Shown piece by piece: positions 8,306-19,000 of a stretch of DNA of 64,000 bases (positions are counted from its first letter, which is position 1; each line of letters starts with the position of its first letter). Below the pieces are notes generated by a model that worked only from the letters and a program-made list of their open reading frames with translations, was not told the origin of the DNA and did not search any database. A program made the translations under genes and the position numbers. This stretch comes from Mortierella sp. BCC40632 (taxonomy: Eukaryota; Mortierellomycota; Mortierellomycetes; Mortierellales; Mortierellaceae), in assembly GCA_011634665.1 (NCBI GenBank), contig WAEK01000005.1, positions 1 through 64,000 of the forward strand. Direction: 5' to 3'.

Positions 8306-9316
8306 ATGAGCAGATCAACACTTTACTCTCCCAGGATCCTTTTACGATCAGCGACTCTCTTCCAGCAATCCTCTCCTGGTAACATGACCAACTCCTTGTC
8401 TTCTCAGTCCATTTTTTTTTTTTTTTTTTTTTTTTTTGGCATTCACCAGACAGGACAGTCCCTCATATCGCGTCCTTTTCCCTCATGAAAGGGTCATGGG
8501 GAGTCTTTTCATATCTCCTCCTAGCCTCACTCACCCACTCACTCGCTCACGCCTACACACACTCTTTCTTCATGTTCTGCTTCTTTTCACCATCCACTAG
8601 CTATTTCACAGCGTGTAGTATCATGGCCACTATCACCAAGACCTAGCCGACTCTACACATCCCAGGGAAATACTCCAGATCAACACACCAACAGCCACTC
8701 GGATCTGGTAGGACTCAACTCCCTTGCGACTCCTAACCTGGCACCTGAAAGATCCTGAAAAAAAAAAAAAAAAAAAAAAAAAAAAGTGCTACTCTTCTGT
8801 TGACCTTCTCCTTTCTTCCTTTTATTTATTTGCTAGTTGTCTAAACCCACATGGTCAGTCAAGTCACTTCTCGATAATTCCGATATCCAAAAGAGCCACA
8901 CTGACCAACAGGAAGAAGAAGAAATTACCTCGGAAACCATTGATCAACTCTTGACTCTTTCTCACCTTCACAAACCAGAAGATCCCACAGAACTGGAACG
9001 ACTTTGTCGAGATATCAAGAGTATGCGCAACTTTTTAAGATCGATTCAATCCCATGGTTCAGATCCTCAGCTCTCCAACAATGCTACACAGGATCAGACT
9101 CGATCTATTCGTCCTCTCAAAAGTCTTGTGGATGATGGTCATGGTTTATCAATGAGACCGACACAACTTTCACCCGAGGAAGAAAAAGAGGATCAACGGG
9201 TCAATACAGAAGCCAATCGATCACATCGTCGAGATACACTCTTGAAAAGAGCACAAATGGTCAAGGGCAACTTTTTTGTGGTCGAGACAGTCCTTGATCC
9301 TGAGAAGGACAATTAA
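8306..9316 (+). CDS. gatC: Mitochondrial glutamyl-tRNA(Gln) amidotransferase subunit C
   Basis: GatC is the small subunit of the GatCAB transamidase, which converts Glu-tRNA(Gln) to Gln-tRNA(Gln) in mitochondria. The main exon (8859-9316) carries the GatC helices (SETIDQLLTLSHLHK, then ELERLCRDIKSMRNFLRSI) and the later block LVDDGHGLSMRP plus a C-terminus ending VKGNFFVVETVLDP, matching the layout of animal and bacterial GatC. A first exon 8306-8378 (MSRSTLYSPRILLRSATLF) is basic and Ser-rich like a matrix-targeting peptide. It joins in phase across a 480-bp GT-AG intron to give about 176 residues. An in-frame ATG at 8270 could extend the N-terminus. The intron contains long T and A runs, and the exact splice sites are the least certain part. 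Ascomycete yeasts replace GatC with GatF. Confidence 0.72.
8379..8858 (+). other. Proposed gatC intron with oligo-T and oligo-A tracts
   Basis: The model is GT at 8379 and AG at 8857-8858. It holds a T run at 8410-8437 and an A run near 8757-8785, which could pair as a stem of roughly 25 bp in the transcript. An alternative acceptor at 8836 is out of phase with the proposed exon 1. Confidence 0.5.
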
Positions 9317-9351
9317 TTAGGAAGACTCAACTCGGATCGTTTTTCATAGAC

Positions 9352-9383
<32 letters not shown>

Positions 9384-9665
9384 CCTGGCATTACTCTTTC
9401 AAAAAACATAACACCCAGTTTGACAAATGGCATGGTTTATTATTATTACTGTTTTTTTTTATTGTTGTTGTTGTTGTTGTTGTTGTTGTGCTATTGGTGG
9501 TGAAATCTATTATACATCATGAAAGCCATTATTATTCCAGCAGGCGTACAGATCCGAAAGAGGAAACGGATAAAAAAGAGAGTTCTGTCGGGTATCCATG
9601 TAGCCCTTTTTAGATAATAGTGGTAATAACAATAGGAAGGGGGAAAAAAAGAGGGAGGAGATTGA
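9317..9665. other. Convergent 3' spacer between gatC and NUP42
   Basis: The spacer contains adjacent T and A runs (9350-9383) and a (TTG)n microsatellite at about 9461-9489. No gene is seen. Confidence 0.6.
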
Positions 9666-11760
9666 CTATCGTAGTTCCATAGGTGGTTCTTGCTCCGGAA
9701 TGCATTTGATATTGAACGCTGGTGCTTTGTAGGCAGCGATCTCATCCTCATTCAACGGTTCACCCGGTAAAGAGAATTTGATTCCTGTCGCCTTGACCAT
9801 CCTGAGTCGACCTGCACTTGCCGCCGCCTCGGCTTCCGACTTTTTAGTTGCTCCATTTGAATTATTGGCTGCATTTCCACCGAATCCTCCATTCATACCA
9901 AATCCTCCCCCTGTGTTTGCGCCTGCTTGTGCAAAAGCATTTGTTCCAGCGCCTGCGCCCCCAAATGGACTATTGGTACCGGCTACTCCAGTTCCAAAAC
10001 CTCCTGGCTGTGGAGAGGCGCCTGCGAACCCTCCTCCAAATGCACTATTTTGTGCGCCAGCAGCGGGCGCTGCATTGGCTCCAAATGCCGAAGTCTGATT
10101 ATTGTTCTGACCAAACCCTCCTCCTGTTCCAAAAGCACTTGTACCAGCGCTTTGGTTCGCAGGTGTTCCAAATGAGTTTCCTCCAGTCCCAAATGCGCTT
10201 GCTCCTGAACCAAAAGCGCTATTTCCTGATCCAAAGGCTGTGCCCGCGTTGTTACCGGCGCTTGCAAAAGCGCCTGCTGGGGCGTTGTTGTTACCAGTAC
10301 CAAATCCTCCTGCGCCTCCTGCTCCTCCAGCAGATGCGAACGCATTATTATTCGATCCAGTACCAAATGCACTCCCACCACTACCAAGAGTCGAGGCTTG
10401 ACCAAAGGCGCTATTAGATGTTCCTGAACCAAAGGCAGATCCGGAGCCAAATGCACTTTGCATACCGCCACTGCTGCCAAGAGTCGAGGCTTGACCAAAG
10501 GCACTACCAGATCCAAAGGCAGATTGTTGCCCAAAGGCCGAGTTGCCACCAAATGCTCCCGAACCTGATGCTGAAGATCCAGTCTGAGATGTGAAAGGTG
10601 CCGCAGAGCCGTTGCTCGGTCGAACAGAGTTCATAAAGTAATCATAAGCGCCCTTTGAATCCTGGACAACCTTTTGAATGTCTTGACTCATTTCCGTATT
10701 CAACTGTTGTAGTTTCTGGAGGTATGCGTTTTGAAGACCTGCTGGTCCTGCGCCAGAGGCGGTGCAGGCTTGAATCAGCCCACCATAGTCGCCTGAAGCT
10801 TGAGCCGTCTGAGGATTGTTGGCTTCATAATACATGAGTCGGAGCTCCTCTGGTTGCATATCCCGTCCAACAATGAGATTGGGTTCATCCTTGCCTGGTC
10901 CATACGATGAAAGCTCGTGTACTGGTCTATCCATGGTCAGATCATTCTCAATCGTCTTGGCGCTATAAAAAAAAAAAATCAAATGCGAATAATATTTGTC
11001 AGATGGCTATGATTCGTGTTGACAGCAGACAGAAGAGCAAAGGATAGCAGCTCTGCGGGAGAAAAAAAGAAAAAGAAAAAGAAAAAGAAAAAGAAAAAGA
11101 AAAAGAAAAAGAAAAGAAGGCGCCATACTCATAAGACAACTTTTTGGCTCCTGCTGCATTGTTGTTCGCATTATTGCTGTTTTGTTGTCCTGACCCAAAG
11201 GCACTTTGACCACCAGATCCAAAAGCGCTGTTACTTCGTCCTGTAAAGGCGTTGGTCTGCTGACCAAACCCTCCTCCAGAGCCCTGTCCAGAGAAGCCTC
11301 CAGAGTTGCCACCATATCCTGAACCACCGAATCCTCCAGAGCCGCTGCCGCCACCACCACCGCTGCCGCCGCCGAATCCTGAGCCTCCGAATCCGCCTCC
11401 TCTGTTATTTCCGCTTAGAGCTAGATGACACGTTCATTAGGAAGGGAAAAAAAAGAAAGAAAGAAAGAAGAGCGTCGACATTTTTACATTAGAACATTAT
11501 GGTTTCCTCAAAGCTTAGAAGGCACAGCATCTATCATTATTATTATTATAATTATTTTTTGTTCATGCTGCGCGTTCTCTCGTGTCTTGGGCGAATGGCA
11601 TAGCCTTTCTTTTACCACTGAATGAATTGGAGGAGCCAAACCCACCCCCACCACCAAACCCACTAGACCCAAACTGGGGTCCTGTCTGATGGATGGACCG
11701 ACAGCGGTCGCCGAATCTACATTTCCCTTGAAGAAAGTATTGACAAATTTGATTGGACAT
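9666..11760 (-). CDS. NUP42: FG-repeat nucleoporin with N-terminal CCCH finger
   Basis: Three exons (11760-11616, 11420-11129, 10962-9666) join in phase to 577 codons. Residues 6-24 form a CCCH zinc finger (CX7CX5CX3H, CQYFLQGKCRFGDRCRSIH). A Gly/Phe-Gly stretch follows, then a helical segment (LQNAYLQKLQQLNTEMSQDI) typical of this family, a long domain with more than twenty SAFG/GFG-type repeats, and a conserved-looking end FNIKCIPEQEPPMELR. The combination of N-terminal CCCH, FG repeats and a C-terminal IP..PP.EL tail defines yeast Nup42, human NLP1 and S. pombe Amo1. These sit on the cytoplasmic face of the nuclear pore and assist mRNA export with Gle1/Dbp5. Intron 2 contains a (GAAAAA)n array. 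Lipin lies 163 bp upstream on the same strand. Confidence 0.9.
11060..11118. repeat. (GAAAAA)n microsatellite
   Basis: About eight hexamer units lie inside NUP42 intron 2. In the gene's sense strand this is a TTTTTC-type pyrimidine tract. Confidence 0.85.
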
Positions 11761-11923
11761 GACTAGAGCAGAAAGGAATGGGTATGGAAGGGCTGAGTTG
11801 CTCCCAAAAGAAGAAAGAGGAAGAAAAAAAAATGCAGCGAGAGACCCCCGGGGCACTCTCTAAAAATCTATTACGAGGTGGGCGTTGAAACTAAGCCACT
11901 ATAGGTCCCCTCCCCCCCCCTCT

Positions 11924-14900
11924 CTACCGCGACATGGGTAGGGAAACGACCTTCTTTGCTACACTGGTCGTAGAAGACAACAACGAAGTCGAGGATCCGC
12001 TGGTGGTATAGTTATTCGTTGGAATAGGGAGCTCGGGCATGTCAAGTCTGGGAAGATCCGACTTCCAAAAGTTCCAGTCGTTGAACTCGGGCGCAGCTCT
12101 TTGTCCTGGGAAAATCTCGTTCACCAAGTCGTTCAACGCAAGATATCTATTAATTCAGATTAAACCAAACGAAGCAAGATTTTGTTGTCAGTATCAAACA
12201 AATCAGATACTAGGAGTGCTTCTTCGTACCGTTCAAGGAAAAAAAAAAAAAAAAAAAGCCAGACACACTTACGATGATTTGAATGCACTCAAGAGCTCCA
12301 ACTTCACTTCGCCATACGAGTCGATCGTGAAAATCCTGGAAGGAGGAACATTAACACTTCGGTAGGAGAGTGCATCCGTAATTCGGTTGCCAAAACCAGC
12401 ATAGAAAGGAGTCTTTTCTCCAAAGAGTTTCTTGACATCTCTAAGACAGGCCATCTTGAACACTTCGGGCTTGCGAATAATCACCTCACGATGGAATGCA
12501 GAGAAGAGACGATCGGGGCTCATAATAACAGGTCCATCAGGAAGCTGGTAGCTGTTCTGCTCTACCTTTTGCAGGTACTTTCGAGTATAGTCTGCCTGGC
12601 CAATGGCTCGCGAGGTAAGGTATAGAATATGGTAGCCGTTGCTACGAATGTCGGTAAACAACTTGGCAACGCCAAGATGCGTCCAGTCACGGCCTGCCAT
12701 CGCAAAAATATGTCCCAAGGCATCGGACTTGGTGATGGTGCCATCAATATCAGAAATGACAACTTGTGCGTCGTGGTCCCACAAAAAGATCTTGGCCACA
12801 CAAGTTGCGACTCCTTGATAGGACGATGTTACTGAGAAGGAGACAGTATTGGCACCCTTCTTCAGTCCAAGTGATTTAAGTTGCTCAGAAGTCAGGCGAA
12901 GTGTTTTGGCGTAGCGCCTCACAATAGGCTGACCTGGAGGCACTTGCTCTGAAGGAATAGGATCATGAGAGTGTCCATCGACATGGGCCGTATCCATTGG
13001 GGGCAATGACTTGCTACGCACTGCCTTGTTGACCGATGGCTCGGCTCCCTCCCCACCCTCATTTGTGCCATCTTCCTGCTTGTCACTACCAGCTGCCATG
13101 GGGTCTGACACAGTAGCCAAACCGGGGGTCGAAGGGGGAGAGGTGCCCGTAGGTGCCTTTCTGAACCAACGGGAAATCGTTCCAAATCGTGTCGAGCTCG
13201 GTCTTTCTCCACCGACAACAGCCTTTTGATCCCTCAGGTCCTGCCCTGGATCAGCAAGTGGCTGTTGGAAAAAGAGAAGTGACACGAGCTGAGGCGCAGC
13301 ATTGGCCCATGAGTAGAATCTCCCGTTGATATAACAGACAAGTCTCTTGTCAGCGAGGATCGTAGCGGGATCCTTGGAAAACATCTCGAATGTAAGCTGG
13401 GCCTTGTTGAATGCCTTGTGACTTACTACCTATTATCCGTCAGTTCATTCAGGAAAGAGTGTCAATGAGCTTGGCTAACTGGGGGAGACAGGCGTCTCAA
13501 TAGTATTTGAGGATGTATGAATACGTACTAGATCCTTGCCAAACTCGTCGTCACCACAAAGACTCAGGGCGACCCGGCAGTTGGTTGGTCCGGCTTGAAT
13601 TTCCTGAGTCTCAATTTCTTCGGGGAGCTCTGGTGACAACGGTGGGTGGGGGGCCTCCTTGATTTCATCCTCATCATCGGGATTGGCTTGCTTCACTGGC
13701 AGCGTTCCCCATCCCCACGTCCAACCCTTTCCTTGTGTAGAGGCCGGAGGTTCACTTGCCTCGTACTATGGGGTGAGGGATGGCTATTGTTAGAGTTTGG
13801 AGGGTAACAGGCACATTTTGATGGGGGATTGTGTGACAAAAGGGGGCACGGGGTAATTGTTCGGGGCAAAGCACTCTACCTCCATCTCAGTGTCACTCAT
13901 AACACTTGGTCTCATAATACGCTTTGGAACCATATCACTTGGAGACATTGGTTCGTCTGCAGGAGTTGTGCGGGACTTGAGGTTAGGGAGGCGATTGAAC
14001 TCTTGCAATTGCAGGTCTAGTCGATTGGAGGTAAGATGTGGTCAGGCCATGGCATGCTCCAAGTGTAAAAAAGTTCCGAGAGTTGACTCAATTTTACATT
14101 ACCTGGTTCACTAACAGAGGGCATGCTGTTAGCCCTCTTCCTTCCTTTTTGACCACTGTAGCCACTTGGAATACCAGCTCGTTTTCTTCTACGAGATGGG
14201 CGCAGAACTAGGAAAAGAAATGCAAGTCCAATGAGTGAGTTCGGCTGGGCAATGACATACACCAGGAGTACTAAAGCTGGCAAGACTGGGCATCATTACC
14301 TTGATCCCGCAGTTGCGCCTCGGGCATACTATCCTCGAGCCTTAGGAATCTTCCTTGTTTGATATCCTCTAGAAGCTTCAGGCGATCTTCCTTTGATGTG
14401 TTGGCTGGGAACTTTTTGCTGAACCTCTTACGGACCACTCGAAGGTGGCGCTCACCATCTGAGAGAACACCACGAGGAAGGTCATCATCATCTGAAGACT
14501 CTGACCCAGAGTCTGTCTTGTAGCCGGTCATATCGAACAGCACCTCTATTGAAGACATAAAAACAGGAAAATGTTAATATTCTGTGAGCAATGGCAATAA
14601 CATACAATGGATGGAGTCTGGTAGGGATGGGGATGACATATTCTTCTGGTCTATTACCACTAGGGCGTCGTCCGGAACGACCATCCGTTGGCGCGGGTAG
14701 AGTACTCTCTGAAGACAATTCCTCTCGTACAACGGTTGGGAACACTTTGTCGACGGGCAGGCGAATCCCGTCCTCGGATTCAATGAGGTGCTGTAGTGAT
14801 GTGGGGCCATTGGGTACCGGTTGATCAGCGCTTGTCTCTGAGTTTGAAGGGGCAGGTGGGGGTATCTGTTGTACTGGCAGCTCGGGCCCTTGTGGGTGCT

Positions 14901-15330
14901 CGACGAACGATCCAGGCATATCCTGAAGAGTGTCCCGAGTAGGAGAGGAGACAGAGAAGATACTTTCGTGGTCACTGTCGTCCCTTAGGCTCTCCTCAAA
15001 CTCTGAACCGTGCCCACTGGCAGCGCTCACGTAGCCGTTATCCTGCAGAGCATCTATAGATAGCACGGGATGGAAGTGGGGGCGGAGGACGGTCTCCGGT
15101 GAGTGTTGTTGTCGTCTTTTGAAAAAAATGTCAAGGCCGATGTTGGTCTTTCATATGTCATCGGCCTGGGCTGACAGTGCATAAACGTGCTGGCCCTGAA
15201 AATTAAAAGCGAAAAAGAAAATGGAAAAGAAAAAAAAAAAAATAGGCAATCATAAATCAAAAAGACGGATTCCGCCAGCGCATTGGCATATGTCAGAGAA
15301 AGACTGTCAGCGAGGACATCCTTCCCAGTC

Positions 15331-15378
<48 letters not shown>

Positions 15379-16019
15379 AGGGCAAATATTCTGAGCATAG
15401 CTCTCAATCATCTTCCTCTCGCCAGCCAGCGGCTCTCCATAATCCCATGAACCAGCAGATCGATCGAGGTCAGGTCAGGCAAGGTCAGGTCAGGCCAGGC
15501 CAGAGAAAAGGGAGGGAAGCAACTTGGGGTATTGATTATCCATTGTGATCCATTACCTTCGTCCACGGGGTACAGATCATCCTCGTTGTACCCAGCTTCA
15601 TCATCGTACCGGTGGTCATAGCCTTGGTGTCCGTGGTGGCCAGTATGCTCCTGGGGATGGCCGTTCAAGTCAAAGTAGTCAACGGCTGTCAGCTCTGATT
15701 CGTCGCTTGGTCCTGCAATCGGCGAAGTTGCAAACTCTTCTGGGACGTAGTCATCGGTTTCGAACACAAAAAATGCTTCACCGGCATCACCGACTTTCAT
15801 CGGGAAGCTGATCGGCTGTCCATTCACTCTGACCTCAACCACTTTCTCCTGAGGCCGAAGAACACTCAGCTTCCCAAATCGGACGTGGAATGGCGAGCAT
15901 GCGAGATCTCCATTGGCCTGTTGAACGACAATAATGTCGATGGCGCCCGAGAGCGTCGCTGGATTGATCTCATTGTAGAATTTAGTGACAGAGGAAAAGA
16001 AGTTTCCAACTGAATACAT
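11924..16019 (-). CDS. PAH1: Lipin, Mg-dependent phosphatidate phosphatase
   Basis: Eight exons (16019-15557, 15053-14658, 14545-14300, 14207-14103, 14016-13880, 13765-13529, 13429-12273, 12146-11924) give 987 codons with every junction in phase. The N-terminus is a lipin N-LIP domain (MYSVGNFFSSVTKFYNEINPA, residues 1 to about 105). The middle contains a basic RRRKRAG...KGRKR patch and a SDTEME motif. The catalytic HAD-type C-LIP domain has D755-I-D-G-T759, then LYLTSRAIGQADYT and YAGFGNRITD, and ends with the SYLALNDLVNEIFP block. Lipin dephosphorylates phosphatidic acid to diacylglycerol at ER and nuclear membranes, controlling triacylglycerol versus phospholipid synthesis. Fungal Pah1/Ned1 has similar size. 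Intron 1 (503 bp) contains a GA microsatellite. Confidence 0.95.
15333..15376. repeat. (GA)n microsatellite
   Basis: About 22 dinucleotide units lie inside lipin intron 1. Confidence 0.95.
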
Positions 16020-19000
16020 TGTGGCAGGCTGGTCGGAACAGTAGAAAAAGGGTCGAGTGGCGTGAGGTAGAATTAAGGCTGCCACGATAGGGCGGGATGG
16101 GGACCAAGGGGAGAGGGGAAGGGGAAGGGGAAGGGTGGTGAATCAAGCTATCGTTAGGAAGGATATAGGGTGAGGAGAGTGGACGAGAGAGAGGGAATGC
16201 GAACAGGTGGTGGCGACAGTGAAGAAGGAAAAAGACAGAAGAGGCTGGCTGACTGAGGTGTGAAGAGAGTCTAACTGTTCAATCGGAGACTGCTTCTGTC
16301 ACACACAAAACGGCAGGACCCCTCAACTGCCCAATCGAGTCTACAGTCTCTGTAGCGTCTACACCCCAACTGTTAGACAAAGCCGCTTGAAGGCGATCCC
16401 CCACATATCTACAGTGCCGGATGCCTCAACAGTCCTGCGAGGTTCTACTTTTCCTTGGCTTAGTGCATGCTAACTGGACCTTACACTGTCTCTTCATATC
16501 AAGTGAACCACAAAGTCGCTGTTAGCGGCTGCTTCGTTTGGTTTCCAACTTTTTGAATATTCTCCTCTCGCCATTCTACACTGTAATTCGTATCCCCCCA
16601 AGATCTCTCGCATCCTATGGATCACTCTCTGTATAGACACCTCTGCTTCACTCATCTTGCTATTGCCTTAATTCCAGCAAAACCCGTAGAGGCTTTAGTA
16701 TGTAGTGCCCATAGAGTATCCAAGGATTCGCAATATCACCTAGAAAAAGTTGCAGATGTCTATTGCAGTAGTCTAACCCAAACTTTTGTGAATGTGCAGA
16801 GTGATTTATGTTTTTTTACGCTGTTTGGAAAGCAATCTACTGTTGTTGTTGAATGCTGTGTGCTGACGGACAAATATTCTTGTTGGGCCGCAATGCCCCT
16901 TACTCAAAATCGCTCAATTGTGATGTTATATATATTTATATGTTCAGTACCATCGTTTTGCTTTTCTTCAGCTATTTGTACTGGTTATTATTTACTTAAA
17001 GTGCAGCCTGCGTGATTCCTAGCCTTGAAGTTTTGACCAGGCTGGAGTGGGGGAAGAATTTTGGGGCCTTTATATATGTGTTTATTTGCACTACAAAAAG
17101 TTTAACCTCAAATGACTCGGACATAACTCTCCGCAGACAGATAATGTTATGGTGTTTTGTATTGAGCAAAAAGGCAAGAGTGCATCTCAATTGGTCAATA
17201 GGGAAAACGGTTCCTTCCGCATGATAGGGGCATTGGGATGGAGTGGGTTTATGGGGTGTCGCATCCACTAGCAGCGCCTACTGGTTCACGTGTGTTCAGC
17301 TTCCTGAGAGGATGGCTACCATTAGTGCACGGATGCCATGTGAGGGAAGCATATTCCGATATTCCCAGAATGCTAAAGGGATTGGCAACATATTTGAGGG
17401 AGCATTTCAATCATAAATGGGAAACTCAAAGGGATGGTTCAAGCAAAGCAATAGGGGTATGATTGGATGCGCCTTGGAGGCAAGGTTGAGGGACAGAAAA
17501 TGTGCCCATCCGAACAATTGGTCCGCGCGGTCAACAATGGCTACAAAAATATTACAGTAATGGTAAAATCAAAGACATCGCCTGACATTACTCGCTCCAC
17601 ATTGAGAAGTATACTAATGCACGAGTTGAATTCGGTCCGACCTGAGAGCGACAGCGCTTTATTCAAATTCGTTAACCTAATCCCTCGAGTGTGCTTTCTT
17701 GCAGGAGTTTGATCCGGTGTTATCAGGGCTTGGTGTGACACATTTCAAAGCATCCTCAACCAAGGAAGGGCACCGATACTTTGTATACCAATGGGTCTCC
17801 GACAAGGAAGGGGCCAGCTAGAGGTCAGCGGAGACAGGCACGAGTTATTTGGGAGCAGATTCCTGGAAAGCAGCGATGGTATGTCGCAGAAAGTAAGGAG
17901 CTATTTAGGGAGCGGGAAGGCCAAGGAGAGACTGACCAGTGTGCTTTGAGCAACTGAGATGCCTCAATGGCCCCTGACTCATCCCGGGGATCTCTATCAA
18001 GATACGCTTGTCAAGCCAAGGAGCCCAATAGCGACTGACGGATATGCGTATCAAAACCTTGAAGCCAACTCCGTGTGTTGTCGAGTCTAGCCCGATGGAT
18101 TTTATTCAGTGAACTAAAGAAAGAAAGAAAGAAAGAATGAAAAGGAGGAAGAAAGGAAGAAAGAAAGAAAATTTCCTCGCTAAGAGGCTTCGGAATGGAC
18201 AAGACGAGTAGGTCAATAAGGATAGAGAGTGTGAGTGCGATCCTCTGATATGGATGAACCAACTAACTCACTTGACGCGTGTTACTGCCACTGCTGGGCG
18301 CCAAATATCTGTCACCCCTGTCTCAGCCCTACCTCCGAACTGGGCGAAGGAAACCTCTCGCTCAAGCTGACTTTCTGAAAATTCGTTGATCAGTGGTGCG
18401 GATCCGCAAGTACTGGTTTATTAAAAAGCATTCTGGAGAGTGCAGAGGTTTCACTTCCATGAGAGCTGCCTTCCTCCCGCTCCACAATCGTAAGGAGGGG
18501 TCCTCCACTGGACCCAAGATTGGAGGTGTCTACGATGAGTCCGTGATAGAGTTGGAGCGGATCGCAGCGCCTTCTTTGCGCGAATACTGATACTCATTCG
18601 ACAACCAGGCGTGGGAAGATGGCCATCCGTCAGGGCTGCCTACAATCACCTGAAAGTGCAATTGGTAAAGTAACAGAGCAAGTGCTTACACCATTCTGAG
18701 ACAGCCCGGAAAAACGAATGGAAGACACCACCACTCTTTTGAAGGGGGTTGCATTGACATCTCAAGTCAATGAAAAAGGAATTTCTATCTTTGACCATGA
18801 CCTTCTCTTGAGTGTTTAGTACGGGTGAGGGGATTCGACAGTAACTCAAATATAGGAGGTATCGGCACTTTCTTTGTCATCGCCGCTCGACAGCAATCCT
18901 TGGGGCCGGGGGGATCCGCACAGGGAGACCAAAACGGCCACCTTTCAGAGTACCAACCACATCCCACCAAATTAGCCAAAAGGTTCTGCCTCCAGTGCAT

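Noticed and set aside
9848..10552. Long ORFs on both strands overlapping the NUP42 FG repeats
   Set aside because: Repetitive FG coding sequence leaves alternative frames open. Only the frame with SAFG/GFG repeats links in phase to the CCCH exon.
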